A stretch of DNA of 64,000 bases from Deltaproteobacteria bacterium (GCA_016713425.1 JADJPE010000005.1:4748501-4812500); one strand, 5' to 3'; counted from the stretch's first letter, positions 25,639 through 34,634 are shown. Notes: generated by a model not told the origin, from the letters alone. Program-made: numbers and translations.

Positions 25639-26499
25639 TCAGCGGTTCTCGGGTCGGCCCTTCGGGAGCGCCTTCAAGACTGCGCGGCCCTCTCGAATGA
25701 CGACCTTGAACTCGACCGAGGACGCGCCCGTCTCCTTCATGAGCTTCGGAACCTGCTTGCGAAGCGCTGCGGCCATGTCTTCGAAGCGTAGGTCGGCCTT
25801 GTCGCCGCAGCGCTTTCGGGCGCCCACATAGGTGTCGTACAGTCGACGAAGCTTGTCTTCCGTCAGATCCTCGGCGGAGTGGGCGCTCGGACGGGACATG
25901 TCGGTTGCGCCGCGCGGTTGCGGGGACCGGCCCCGAAGGCCGCCGGCCGTGTCCGCCGCGGAACGGCCTGCGTTGAGCTCAGCGCCGGTGATCGGCCGGC
26001 CTGAAGGAGGCGGAGCTGCGCCGAACTCGGTGGGGGCCGGGATGGAGGTTGCCAGGTTGTCGGCGTGAGGCGCCCCATCGGCGTCCTCGGCGCGCAGCTG
26101 CTCGCGCTGCTGCTCTTGACGCTGGCGCTCTGCCTCACGCCGGGCGACGCGGACGGCGTCCGGTCGATACTTGCCTGACTCCCGGAGCCGATTGGTCCGC
26201 TGCCAGTAGTTCTCGAGCGCGACCATGCGCGCCTTCAGCTGCTGCATGCGGTACCGAACCGCCGTGTTGTTGATGCGTTCGCGCTGGCACTCACGGAGTT
26301 GGGCTTTGATCAGATCGCGCTGCGGAATGGGTTCAATCTTTTCAACACCGCGAAAGTAGAGCTCATAGACCGCTCTCAGCTCCTTCATGTCTTTCTCGAT
26401 TTGGTCGAGAATCTGGTTGAGCTCTCGTTCCGTGCGTGGCGGGGCCTCGGCGTTCTTGCCTCCTCCTTGGCCTCGTTTCGGGTCTTGAAACCTTGGCAC
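25639..26499 (-). CDS. MXAN_5187-like cytoplasmic protein
   Basis: A 286-aa protein with two conserved parts. An N-terminal coiled-coil region includes ILDQIEKDMKELRAVYELYF and RINNTAVRYRMQQLKARM. The C-terminal domain includes DKLRRLYDTYVGARKRCG and FKVVIREGRAVLKALPKG. The C-terminal domain matches what I recall as the MXAN_5187 C-terminal family, seen in myxobacteria with unknown function. A Pro/Gly/Ala-rich linker joins them. The proposed start is the GTG at 26499 (VPRFQDPKRG); the open frame continues far upstream but only as antisense to the next gene. It ends 15 bp from the truncated IS copy. Confidence 0.72.
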   Translation of the reverse strand: MPRFQDPKRGQGGGKNAEAPPRTERELNQILDQIEKDMKELRAVYELYFRGVEKIEPIPQRDLIKAQLRECQRERINNTAVRYRMQQLKARMVALENYWQRTNRLRESGKYRPDAVRVARREAERQRQEQQREQLRAEDADGAPHADNLATSIPAPTEFGAAPPPSGRPITGAELNAGRSAADTAGGLRGRSPQPRGATDMSRPSAHSAEDLTEDKLRRLYDTYVGARKRCGDKADLRFEDMAAALRKQVPKLMKETGASSVEFKVVIREGRAVLKALPKGRPENR

Positions 26500-26546
26500 C
26501 CCAACAACGGGTACCAGAGGACGCTCATCGACGCTAGGATCGGGCC

Positions 26547-27191
26547 GTGCTCCTCCGATGCGCCGTGTTGGGTAGTCTCTGGGCGATCCTCGCCGCCGCG
26601 GCGCCGAGCGACGCGGATCGGAGGCCTGTCGACCCTCGGGAGACTCCGCAGCTTGAGCGTGGCGCTCACGGCCTCGGCGAGGCGCCGCAGGACGCCCAAG
26701 CGCCGGCGTTGGGTCAGGCTCAGGCTCAGGCTCAGGCCGAGGCTCAGGCCGAGGCTGAGCCTGAGGCTCGTGCAGGCTCGGGCTCGGGCGCGCGAGACGC
26801 CGATGAAGGTGTCGGTGCGCAAGGCGGGGTGCTGGCCCGGCTGGGGTTGGGGCTCTATGCCGCCAGCCTAGGCGTGCTGGTCCTTTGTGGCGGGGCTGCG
26901 CTCCTCCGTTTTCGCTTGGATGAGGTGCCCTCGCTTGCTCTCTTGGCCTTCGGGGTGCTGGCGACGGGCGGTTCCGGAGCGATCCTTCGCGCGCCGGCGG
27001 TGTTGGCCGGGGCGGCCCTGGCTGCGATTGTGCACTCGGGGTTCGCGGCGACGCGACGTGCTCCGCCCGCGGCCAGGATCCGGGTCTTGCTCTCGGCACT
27101 CCTCCTCGTGGGCGCGATGGGCGCTTTGTTGGCGATGGGCGCTGGGGTTCTGCCGCTTGCACTGAGGCTCGGCGAGCGGCCGACCGGCTGA
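26547..27191 (+). CDS. Hypothetical membrane protein with Gln/Ala/Glu repeat
   Basis: A 214-aa protein, unrecognised. Signal-like segment at residues 1-20 (LLRCAVLGSLWAILAAAAPS), then an Ala/Gln/Glu low-complexity region encoded by 6-bp repeats (26713-26790). Four hydrophobic helices follow, about residues 96-117, 125-142, 146-165 and 178-200, joined by very short loops. It diverges from the MXAN_5187-like gene and ends 15-55 bp before nuoE, so it may share the nuo transcript. GTG start. Confidence 0.6.
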   Translation: MLLRCAVLGSLWAILAAAAPSDADRRPVDPRETPQLERGAHGLGEAPQDAQAPALGQAQAQAQAEAQAEAEPEARAGSGSGARDADEGVGAQGGVLARLGLGLYAASLGVLVLCGGAALLRFRLDEVPSLALLAFGVLATGGSGAILRAPAVLAGAALAAIVHSGFAATRRAPPAARIRVLLSALLLVGAMGALLAMGAGVLPLALRLGERPTG

Positions 27192-27245
27192 AACCCGAGT
27201 TGTCGATTGACCTTGAGCGGTCAGTTGCCTACAGACCCAAGCCGG

Positions 27246-27887
27246 ATGCCCTTCGAGTGGACTGAAGAAGAAGCGCGCGAAATCGCACGGCTGGTGGCGC
27301 AGTACCCGAAGAAGGACTTCGCGCTGTTGCCGGTCCTGCACCTCGCCCAGAAGAAGTTCGGCCACTTGTCGCCGGACGCCCAGATCTTGGTCGCAGACAC
27401 CCTCGCGGTTCCGCCGACGCGCGTTCGTGAGGTGGTCACGTTCTATGAGATGTTCCATGAGCATGCCGGCGCGCAGGTTCATCTCGAGCTTTGCACCAAC
27501 ATCAGCTGCCACCTGTTGGGGGCGGACGCGCTGATGGATCATCTCAAGCGTCGGCTTGGCGTCGAAGTCGGGCATCAGACAGAGGATGGCGTCTTCGAGC
27601 TCGTCGAAACCGAGTGTCTGGCGAGCTGTGGCTCGGGACCGTGCATGAAGGTGGGGAACGACTACTACGAGCACCTCACCCCGGAGGCGATCGACACGCT
27701 TCTCCCTCGTCTCCGCGAGGCGGCGAAGAAGTTGAACGGGCGGAACTACTACGAGGGCGAGCGCGGCCCCCACGTCGGCCCCGTGCCTGGGGTCGCTCCT
27801 CGACGGCCCGCTGCGGCCGAGGGAGCACCGGCTTCGCCGGATCCGATCTCCGCGATCTCCGCGTCCAAGTCGGATGGTCACGCGTGA
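27246..27887 (+). CDS. nuoE: NADH-quinone oxidoreductase subunit E
   Basis: The 24-kDa [2Fe-2S] subunit of the complex I NADH-dehydrogenase module. Thioredoxin-like domain with YPKKDFALLPVLHLAQKKFG, VVTFYEMFH, and the four cluster cysteines in CTNISC and CLASCG. The C-terminal 50 residues form a Pro/Ala-rich tail absent in short homologues. A TTG at 27207 would add 13 residues; the ATG at 27246 matches family N-termini. Followed by nuoF after 44 bp with a good GAGGAGAGG site. Confidence 0.92.
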   Translation: MPFEWTEEEAREIARLVAQYPKKDFALLPVLHLAQKKFGHLSPDAQILVADTLAVPPTRVREVVTFYEMFHEHAGAQVHLELCTNISCHLLGADALMDHLKRRLGVEVGHQTEDGVFELVETECLASCGSGPCMKVGNDYYEHLTPEAIDTLLPRLREAAKKLNGRNYYEGERGPHVGPVPGVAPRRPAAAEGAPASPDPISAISASKSDGHA

Positions 27888-27931
27888 TGGGCGATGCGAC
27901 TCGGCGATGAGTTGGGTGAGGAGAGGGCAGC

Positions 27932-29254
27932 ATGGCAGATTTCTCGACGGAGTTGGTCTTCACGAAAAACTGGAAGACGACCCAGGGGCACACGCTCGAC
28001 GTGTTCCGCAAAACCGGCGGATACGCAGGCTTTCAGCGTGCGCTTTCGATGCCACCGGCCGATATCATCAAGGTGGTCCTTGATTCGAACCTCCGAGGTC
28101 GCGGAGGGGCCGGCTTCCCGGTCGGTCGAAAGTGGAGCTTTGTACCGACGAATACCGACAAACCGAAATACGTCTGTGTGAATGCGGATGAGTCCGAGCC
28201 GGGTACCTTCAAGGATCGCTACATCCTCGAGCGCGATCCGCACATGCTGATCGAAGGGACGGCGATCTGCTGTCTCGCGATCGGGGCCGAGCGCGCGTAC
28301 ATCTACATTCGCGGTGAGTTTGGTCTCGCCTATCGACGCATCGAAGACGCGGTGACCGAAGCCTACAAGGCCGGGATTCTCGGGTCGAACGCCATGGGCT
28401 CGGGCAAGCGCATCGAGATGGTCGTCCATCGGGGCGCTGGCGCATACATCTGTGGCGAGGAGACGGCGCTGCTCGAGTCGCTCGAGGGGAAGAAAGGTCA
28501 ACCTCGCCTCAAGCCCCCGTTCCCGGCGATCGAAGGCTTCGATGCGTGTCCGACGATCGTCAACAACGTCGAAACGTTGGCCGCCGTGGGACCGATCGTC
28601 GTTCGGGGCGCCGAGTGGTGGAAGAGCCTGTCGCGCACGCAAGCCGAGGGCGGGACGAAGCTCGTGGGGGTCTCGGGTCACGTGGCGCGTCCGGGCGTCT
28701 ACGAGGTTCCAGGCGGACTTACGTTGCGACAAGTGATCTTCGATGTTGCCGGTGGCATGCGTCGCCCCGATCGCGCACTCAAGGCGGTGATCCCGGGCGG
28801 ATCGTCCTGTCCGATTCTGTTGCCGAGCGAGATCGACGTCGGTTTTGACTTCGATGCGATCAAAACAGTTGGGAGCCTCATGGGAACCGGGTGTCCCACG
28901 GTGATCGAGGAGGGCACCTGCATGGTGCGGCTTCTTCGGCGGATCGAGCGGTTCTACGCGCATGAGTCGTGCGGCCAGTGCACACCGTGCCGTGAAGGCG
29001 GCGATTGGCTCTACAAGATCCTGTCGCGAATCGAGAGTGGTATAGGCACCGAGGCGGACCTCGACCTCATCGAATCGGTGGCCTCGAAGATCGAGGGCCA
29101 CACGATCTGTCCGTTTGGCGAAGCGTTGTCGTGGCCAGCGCGCAGCTATCTGAAGAAGTTCCGCCAGGAATTCCTTCTCCACGTCGAACGCAAGGCCTGC
29201 CCATTTGACCATCACGCCATCGCGCCGGTCGCGATGTCAGGAGCGCTCGCGTGA
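27932..29254 (+). CDS. nuoF: NADH-quinone oxidoreductase subunit F
   Basis: The 51-kDa subunit of complex I, binding NADH, FMN and one [4Fe-4S] cluster. Visible are the FMN/NADH motifs RGRGGAGFPVGRKWSF (about residues 55-70) and GAGAYICGEETALLESLEG. The cluster ligands lie in ESCGQCTPCREG and the later ICPFGEAL cysteine. The 440-aa length is normal. It overlaps nuoJ by a GTGA. The usual next genes, nuoG-H-I, are absent here. Confidence 0.96.
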   Translation: MADFSTELVFTKNWKTTQGHTLDVFRKTGGYAGFQRALSMPPADIIKVVLDSNLRGRGGAGFPVGRKWSFVPTNTDKPKYVCVNADESEPGTFKDRYILERDPHMLIEGTAICCLAIGAERAYIYIRGEFGLAYRRIEDAVTEAYKAGILGSNAMGSGKRIEMVVHRGAGAYICGEETALLESLEGKKGQPRLKPPFPAIEGFDACPTIVNNVETLAAVGPIVVRGAEWWKSLSRTQAEGGTKLVGVSGHVARPGVYEVPGGLTLRQVIFDVAGGMRRPDRALKAVIPGGSSCPILLPSEIDVGFDFDAIKTVGSLMGTGCPTVIEEGTCMVRLLRRIERFYAHESCGQCTPCREGGDWLYKILSRIESGIGTEADLDLIESVASKIEGHTICPFGEALSWPARSYLKKFRQEFLLHVERKACPFDHHAIAPVAMSGALA

Positions 29255-29757
29255 AAGCAGAATTCGTGTTGTTCGCGGTCTTTGCGGTTGCGTCGATCGC
29301 CTCGGCGCTCGGCGTCGTCATGCTTCGAAATCCGGTCAAGAGCGCGCTGTCTCTGATCGTGTGCTTCTTCTCGCTCGCCAGCCTCTATATCATCCAACAT
29401 GCCGAGCTGATTGGTGTACTGCAGGTGCTCGTCTATGCGGGTGCGATCATGGTCTTGTTCGTGTTCGTGATCATGCTGGTCGAGAACAAAGAAGAAGCCG
29501 TGGTGGCGCCGTCGCTCGCCCAGCGCGTCGCGATTCCCTTCAAGGTGCTCGCGGTCAGCTTGGTGGCGACCAGTGTGATGATGCTGATCCTGAAGTCTGG
29601 TCCGTGGACCCTGGAGGCCTTGCCGAACGACTTCGGATCGCCGGCCAGCGTCGGAAAGACGTTTTTCGACCAGCATCTGCTGCAGTTCGAGCTCACGAGC
29701 CTTCTGCTTCTCGTGGGCATCGTGGGCGCGGTGGTTGTCGCCAAGCGCGGAAGGTAA
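29251..29757 (+). CDS. nuoJ: NADH-quinone oxidoreductase subunit J
   Basis: A 168-aa membrane subunit of complex I with five predicted helices. The core HAELIGVLQVLVYAGAIMVLFVFVIML contains the pi-bulge region of NuoJ, followed by the LVENKEE loop. GTG start at 29251 overlapping the nuoF stop. The extension from 155 to 168 is in the fifth-helix region LLLLVGIVGAVVVAKRGR. Confidence 0.94.
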   Translation: MKAEFVLFAVFAVASIASALGVVMLRNPVKSALSLIVCFFSLASLYIIQHAELIGVLQVLVYAGAIMVLFVFVIMLVENKEEAVVAPSLAQRVAIPFKVLAVSLVATSVMMLILKSGPWTLEALPNDFGSPASVGKTFFDQHLLQFELTSLLLLVGIVGAVVVAKRGR

Positions 29758-29769
29758 GTAAGGTATTCG

Positions 29770-30072
29770 ATGATCGCACCCAGCTTCTATCTTCTGTTGG
29801 CTTCGGTCTTGTTTGCGATTGGCGCGATCGGCGTTCTCGTTCGCCGCAACGCCATCGTGGTCTTCATGTGCATCGAGCTCATGCTCAACGCGGCGAATCT
29901 CGTTTTCGTGACCTTTGCTCGCCAGAGGGCCGACGTATCCGGTCACGTATATGTCATGTTGGTGATGGCTGTTGCGGCCGCTGAAGTTGCCGTCGGGTTG
30001 GCGATCATTGTGGCGTTGTTCCGCGAGCGGAGAACCGTGAACGTGGACGAGCTTCGCGAGCTTCGTGGATAG
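29770..30072 (+). CDS. nuoK: NADH-quinone oxidoreductase subunit K
   Basis: A 100-aa, three-helix proton-channel subunit. The conserved glutamates sit in FMCIELMLNAANLVFV and in MAVAAAEVAVGLAII, as in all NuoK proteins. AAGGTA lies about 10 nt before the ATG. The cluster ends here: nuoL and nuoN do not follow, and nuoM is found alone at 53.5-55.1 kb. Confidence 0.95.
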   Translation: MIAPSFYLLLASVLFAIGAIGVLVRRNAIVVFMCIELMLNAANLVFVTFARQRADVSGHVYVMLVMAVAAAEVAVGLAIIVALFRERRTVNVDELRELRG

Positions 30073-30121
30073 CTCGGCTGGCGCTGGCCTTCGCCACCTG
30101 CCGGCCAAGCCGCTCGATACT

Positions 30122-31345
30122 TCAGACGTCCGAATCGCCGTCGGTTTGGGTCTGGGTCTGGGCGCGGACTTTGTTTGCGCTGCGTCCGGCCGACAACGCG
30201 CGTTCACTGCGTTTGACTGAGGCTTTCGCCTCTTTGGCTTGGCGCTCCTTGATTTCGCGCTCTTTGGCCTCGAGTCGAAGCTGAGCTTTGATGGCTTCGC
30301 GTCGCTTGAGCTCACTCGCCCAAATGTCGAGATAGTCGCGTTCGCTGGTCACAGAGACGAAATCGGGCGGCGCCGGACGATCTTTGAGGTGAAGCGCAAG
30401 ATCCCCGATTCGCTCGATGATGCGTGCGGTCGTCGTCCGCGCCTGTTCGTCGGGCGCGTTGCTTTCGGGCCAGGTTGCACGCGTCGTCTCGCGGAGGCCT
30501 TCGGCCAGTTCCTCGATGCGCTCGGTCGGATAGTTCCAGCGCCGACGTCTCAGGATATCTTCGCCGAGCTTGAGGACTTCTTCCTCGTCGGTTCCGTAGC
30601 GCGTCAGAAGCTCATAGGCCACATCGCGGATGGCGGTCGCCGATAGCGTATCGTCGAGACAGAGCACGACGGCGGTCTGGAGGTGGCTGTAGATGGGGAC
30701 GACCAACGGGAAGAACGCCTGAAACTCGACGGGAGGCGTTCGACGATCGAGGTGGATAATGATTCGCCGGACAGGATCTTCATGGATGATCGACTCCAAT
30801 CCCTCCTGAATGGCGTCGACCTGATCCGCGTAGGCGCCGACCTTCTTGAGGATTTTGCGCAGCGTATTCCAGCCGACTCGACCCGCCAGCACATCCGCAT
30901 AGAGAGCGTAGATGAAAGCATCACTCTCCGCGTCGTCACCAAAGAGCGTCTCTGGCGTTCCGACCGGAGCCTCGGCGCGCATCGTGATGAGCTCATTGAG
31001 CTTGTAGTCTACCTGCGACCGAACCGCCCGGAATCGACCGCGGAGTAGATTGGAAAAGGTGGGCTTCAGAACGAAGCCGTCGGGGCTGAATCCATCGAGG
31101 GCAAACTTCTTCTCGATGACCCCCCTCATCTGCTCCGGCGACCCTGAGATGAAGTAGATGCGGTGCGCGGCGCCTTCCGGTGCGCAGTCCCGGATGGCGC
31201 GAAGCAGCGCCGCTGACCCCGGAATGTTCTCGCGATCCTCAGCCGAAAGCCGGGCCGTCCTGACGAGGTCCCGCACGCTGTCGAACTCGGTCTTGAGGTA
31301 CGTCTTGTCGAGGTCCCACCGGAAGATGTGGCCTTTCTGGGTCAC
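30122..31345 (-). CDS. HAD-like phosphatase domain protein
   Basis: About 407 aa. The N-terminal half has HAD-type elements: RWDLDKTYLKTEFDSVRDL with the nucleophile DLD, IYFISGSPEQMRGVIE, a central lysine in VDYKLNELI, and the acidic LFGDDAESDAFIYALYAD. This resembles the DUF2183/App1-like phosphatase group. The C-terminal 60 residues are a Lys/Glu-rich helix with an Arg/Gln/Thr tail. The GTG at 31345 (VTQKGHIFRW) is preferred, since upstream residues to an ATG at 31414 look non-conserved. It is convergent with nuoK. Substrate unknown. Confidence 0.7.
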   Translation of the reverse strand: MTQKGHIFRWDLDKTYLKTEFDSVRDLVRTARLSAEDRENIPGSAALLRAIRDCAPEGAAHRIYFISGSPEQMRGVIEKKFALDGFSPDGFVLKPTFSNLLRGRFRAVRSQVDYKLNELITMRAEAPVGTPETLFGDDAESDAFIYALYADVLAGRVGWNTLRKILKKVGAYADQVDAIQEGLESIIHEDPVRRIIIHLDRRTPPVEFQAFFPLVVPIYSHLQTAVVLCLDDTLSATAIRDVAYELLTRYGTDEEEVLKLGEDILRRRRWNYPTERIEELAEGLRETTRATWPESNAPDEQARTTTARIIERIGDLALHLKDRPAPPDFVSVTSERDYLDIWASELKRREAIKAQLRLEAKEREIKERQAKEAKASVKRSERALSAGRSANKVRAQTQTQTDGDSDV

Positions 31346-31419
31346 CCGATCACGATAGCATCTTGCGGGGCGGGATCGACCGGTTTGATCGCGTAGCGGG
31401 TGGGGCGAGCGCATCGAGG

Positions 31420-31495
31420 GGTGAGCCCTCGGGGGGATGAGCCATCGAGCGGTGAGCCCTCGGGGTGAGCCATCGGGGATTAGCTGCCCTCGGGG
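31420..31495. repeat. Degenerate GTGAGCC(C/A)TCGGGG tandem repeat
   Basis: Four to five imperfect units of roughly 14-17 bp, variants of GTGAGCCCTCGGGG and ATGAGCCATCGAGC, lie in the divergent spacer between the phosphatase-like gene and the radical SAM gene. Nothing else is recognisable in 31346-31633. Confidence 0.7.
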
Positions 31496-31633
31496 GGAGG
31501 GGGGCGCCGCTCGGTCGTGCCCACCGCCGGGGCGAGTCCAGCGCGTCGCTTGGGAAGATTGTCACGATGGGTGGCCTGCTTCAGTCTTGGCCTGACAAAG
31601 GCACCTGCCGTGCGCTAACGTGGTCAGGTTTCC

Positions 31634-33202
31634 GTGGATCGTCGGTTGGTCGAAAAAGGCCGGGCTCAGCGCGCACGTGAGTTCGGGTCGGGGGTGGCTG
31701 CGCGCGAGGCGATCGTCCGGATGGCGCTCCTGTATCCGAGCCCCTATCCGGTCGCCATGTCCAGCCTTGGATATCTCCAGATTTATCGGCTGGCCAATGC
31801 ACGTGCGGGCACCCAATGCGAACGGGCCATGTTGCCCGAACCCGAGGCGCGGCTTCAACACGAGCGGACGCGTACGCCTCTGTTCACGCTCGAGACGGGT
31901 ACGCCGACGTCTGACTTCGATGTCTTGGCGATTTCGCATGCGTATGAGCTGGAGGGTGCGGGCATCGTGACGCTCCTCCGACTCTCGGGGGTCGAACCGC
32001 GGGCGGTCGATCGCACGCCGCGCGATCCACTCGTCGTGCTGGGGGGGCCGATCACCTTCTCGAATCCGCTTCCCTATGCTCCTCTTGCGGATGTCGTCGT
32101 TCTTGGCGAGGGCGAAGCCTGCCTCGATCTGCTCCTGAGCCGGCTCGAAGCTGAACCAGCGGCCGCGCGAGGCAGCGGACCCGCGCGCCGGAGACTCCTG
32201 GATGAGCTCGCGGGTCTTCCGGGGTTCTTCGTCCCGTCGATCCACGGCGAACGACTGCCCCCGATCGCGCAAGCGGATGACGCGATGCTGCCGGCGCACT
32301 CGACCTTGTTTACGCCGGATACCGAGCTCGCCAACATGCAGCTCATCGAGCCGGAGCGGGGATGTCATCGAGGGTGCACTTTTTGCGTGATGCGGCGCTC
32401 GACGAATCAAGGGATGCGTGTGGTCTCGATGGAGCGGATGCTCAGCCACATCGATCCGGATGTCCCGCGCGTCGGACTGGTTGGGGCGGCGGTCTCTGAC
32501 CACCCAAAGATTCGCGACATCCTGCGCGCGCTCATCGAAGACCATGGCAAACAGGTCGGGATCTCGAGCTTGAGAGCCGATCGCCTCGACGACCGCTTTG
32601 TCGATCTCTTGGCGCGCGGCGGATACCGATCCATGACGGTGGCGCTCGATGCGCCCAGTGAACGGCAACGCGATGACATCGAGAAGAACCTCAAGACCTC
32701 GCACGTGTTTGAAGCAGCTCGCCTCGCGAAGGCGTATGGGATGCGGCACCTCAAAATCTATGTGATCGTGGGCCTCCCCGGGCAGAAGGACGACGATCTC
32801 GACGAACTCTCGGCGCTGTCGCTCGAGCTCAAGCAGATCCTTCCGGTCGTCTTGGCCGTGTCTCCGTTCATACCCAAGTTTCACACCCCGCTTGCGGACG
32901 CGCCCTTTGCCGGCGAGCGGAGCACGAAAGCGAGCCTAGACCGACTTCGTAGACGCTTATCGGGGCAGGTCAAGTTGCGTGGGCCTGGAGTGCGGGAAGC
33001 GTACGTCGAGTATCGTTTGGCGCAAGGAGGCTTCGCGCACGCGGAAGCGGTCATCGCCGCCGAAGCCGAAGGCGGATCGCTCGGCGCGTGGGTTCGGGCA
33101 CTCGCGCGGCTCCCCGAACGTGTCCGCCCGAGCAATTTCGAGACACTTCTTACACTGCCTACCGTGCGTCGACGGTACCGCGAGAAAGTCGTCGCGTCAT
33201 GA
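31634..33202 (+). CDS. Radical SAM protein with N-terminal B12-binding-like domain
   Basis: A 522-aa enzyme of the BchE-like class. Residues 1-190 form a Rossmann-like domain (ALLYPSPYPVAMSSLG, DPLVVLGGPITFSNPLP, GEGEACLDLLLSRL). The radical SAM barrel then starts with the cluster motif EPERGCHRGCTFC (CxxxCxxC). Later segments include SSLRADRLDDRFVDLLARGG and YVIVGLPGQKDDDLDELS. The DxHxxG cobalamin motif is not evident, so B12 binding is uncertain. GTG start. It overlaps dusA (ATGA), and the pair may act on RNA, though this is inference. Confidence 0.82.
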   Translation: MDRRLVEKGRAQRAREFGSGVAAREAIVRMALLYPSPYPVAMSSLGYLQIYRLANARAGTQCERAMLPEPEARLQHERTRTPLFTLETGTPTSDFDVLAISHAYELEGAGIVTLLRLSGVEPRAVDRTPRDPLVVLGGPITFSNPLPYAPLADVVVLGEGEACLDLLLSRLEAEPAAARGSGPARRRLLDELAGLPGFFVPSIHGERLPPIAQADDAMLPAHSTLFTPDTELANMQLIEPERGCHRGCTFCVMRRSTNQGMRVVSMERMLSHIDPDVPRVGLVGAAVSDHPKIRDILRALIEDHGKQVGISSLRADRLDDRFVDLLARGGYRSMTVALDAPSERQRDDIEKNLKTSHVFEAARLAKAYGMRHLKIYVIVGLPGQKDDDLDELSALSLELKQILPVVLAVSPFIPKFHTPLADAPFAGERSTKASLDRLRRRLSGQVKLRGPGVREAYVEYRLAQGGFAHAEAVIAAEAEGGSLGAWVRALARLPERVRPSNFETLLTLPTVRRRYREKVVAS

Positions 33203-34506
33203 CGACGACCCGGTCGCGCTCCCCCTATCGTTTGAGTGTTGCGCCCATGATGGAGCGCACCGACCGACACTATCGATATATGGCGCGCCTCCTCACACGC
33301 CGGACCTTGCTTTACACCGAGATGGTGACGACCTGGGCGCTCCTTCACGGCGACCGGCGGAGGCTTCTCGATTACTCAGAGTGCGAACGCCCGCTCGCGC
33401 TTCAGCTTGGAGGGGACAACCCAGACGACCTCGCCCAGTGCGCTGTCTGGGCCGAGGAACTTGGATACGATGAGGTGAACCTCAACGTCGGATGCCCCAG
33501 CGAGCGCGTTATCAGCGGTCGCTTCGGTGCGTGCTTGATGGCGGAGCCGGTGCGGGTCGCGGCGATCGTGGCTGCGATGCGCGCGAGGGTTCGGATTCCG
33601 GTCACGGTCAAACATCGCATCGGGATCAACGGGCTCGAGTCGTACGAGGACTTGGCGAACTTCGTCCGCGTCGTGGCCGAGGCGGGATGCGCACGGTTCA
33701 CCGTTCACGCACGGATCGCCATCTTGGGGGGCTTGTCGCCGGCAGAGAACCGCGAGATCCCGCCCTTGCGTTACGAGGATGTCTATCGCCTCAAGAGCGA
33801 CTTCCCGGCGCTCGAGATCGAGCTCAACGGGGGCGTTCGCTCGCTCGATTCGGCACTTTCACACCTGCAGCATGTCGATGCGGTGATGATCGGGCGCGCC
33901 GCCTATGAGAGGCCCATTCTGCTGGCCTCGGCCGATGCGTTGATCTTCCACGATCGCGGTTCGTCTTCGGACGCGCCGATCTCGTGCGAACCACGATCGA
34001 CCATGTCTGGACCGACCGAACCGATGTCCAGCGGTCCGATGTCCAGCGGTCCGATGTCCAGCGATCCGATGTCCAACGATCCGATGTCCAACGATCCGGT
34101 GTCCCACGATCCGACGTCCTCGCACGAATCGTCGCCGACGGCGGCCGCGGGCGCTTCCGAGCCCGCAGGAACCCGGCGAGAGCTCTTCGCGCAGATGATG
34201 GCGTATGCCGACGCATGGGACGCCCGGGGCGGACGTCTTGCGCCGGTCCTCAAACCTATGCTCACGCTGTTTGACGGCATGCCGGGCGCGAGGCGCTATC
34301 GGCGCAACCTCGGCGAGCTGATGGCGGCTCGCGTCGGGGGGCCGGTCGTTCCATCGATGCGGGCCGTCGTCGAGCACTTGTCGCCCGACGTCCTTGATTC
34401 GCCCCTTTTTGGGCCGGGAGCGCAGGTGGTTGGCGGTGCTTTTCGACAGCGTGAGGACCCACATTATCCATCGTCGCTGACGCGGAGCTCAAAATCGGTT
34501 GATTGA
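33199..34506 (+). CDS. dusA: tRNA-dihydrouridine synthase, DusA-like, with repeat insert
   Basis: FMN-dependent enzyme reducing uridine in the D-loop of tRNA, 435 aa. Signatures: LSVAPMMERTDRHYRYMARL, LQLGGDNPDDLAQCA, the catalytic cysteine in EVNLNVGCPSERV, FTVHARIAILGGLSPAENRE, ELNGGVRS and VMIGRAAYERP. Between the barrel and the C-terminal helical tRNA-binding domain lies an extra segment of about 65 residues built on Pro-Met-Ser-Ser/Asn-Asp/Gly. It is encoded by seven 15-bp units at 34021-34125. Start fixed by ATGA overlap with the radical SAM gene. The insert is at a domain boundary and likely tolerated. Confidence 0.92.
   Translation: MTTTRSRSPYRLSVAPMMERTDRHYRYMARLLTRRTLLYTEMVTTWALLHGDRRRLLDYSECERPLALQLGGDNPDDLAQCAVWAEELGYDEVNLNVGCPSERVISGRFGACLMAEPVRVAAIVAAMRARVRIPVTVKHRIGINGLESYEDLANFVRVVAEAGCARFTVHARIAILGGLSPAENREIPPLRYEDVYRLKSDFPALEIELNGGVRSLDSALSHLQHVDAVMIGRAAYERPILLASADALIFHDRGSSSDAPISCEPRSTMSGPTEPMSSGPMSSGPMSSDPMSNDPMSNDPVSHDPTSSHESSPTAAAGASEPAGTRRELFAQMMAYADAWDARGGRLAPVLKPMLTLFDGMPGARRYRRNLGELMAARVGGPVVPSMRAVVEHLSPDVLDSPLFGPGAQVVGGAFRQREDPHYPSSLTRSSKSVD
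34021..34125 (+). repeat. 15-bp in-frame tandem repeat in dusA
   Basis: Seven units close to CCGATGTCCAGCGAT, with period exactly 15 bp (five codons), diverging toward the 3' end (GTGTCCCACGAT, ACGTCCTCGCAC). Confidence 0.9.
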
Positions 34507-34634
34507 CCGGGGGCGGCGACGAAGTCGTTGATGGAGTTGCCGTACTCGTTGGCATCACGAACGTGTCGGAGACCGACGGCTTCTTCCTTGAATTCCTTCC
34601 AACTGGAGCCACCGTGACCTGCAGTATCCTTTGA
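34503..34634 (+). other. Possible gene fragment after dusA
   Basis: A 43-codon open stretch reads GGGDEVVDGVAVLVGITNVS, then ETDGFFLEFLPTGATVTCSI, then stop. The composition (alternating hydrophobics, Asp/Thr/Gly, one Cys near the end) looks like the C-terminal beta-strands of a secreted protein, not random antisense. There is no start or upstream part, since the frame is closed at 34500. It may be the remnant of a lost gene. The rest of 34635-34698 holds nothing. Confidence 0.3.

Noticed and set aside
27878..29215. Minus-strand 445-codon frame
   Set aside because: Antisense of nuoF; no domain seen.
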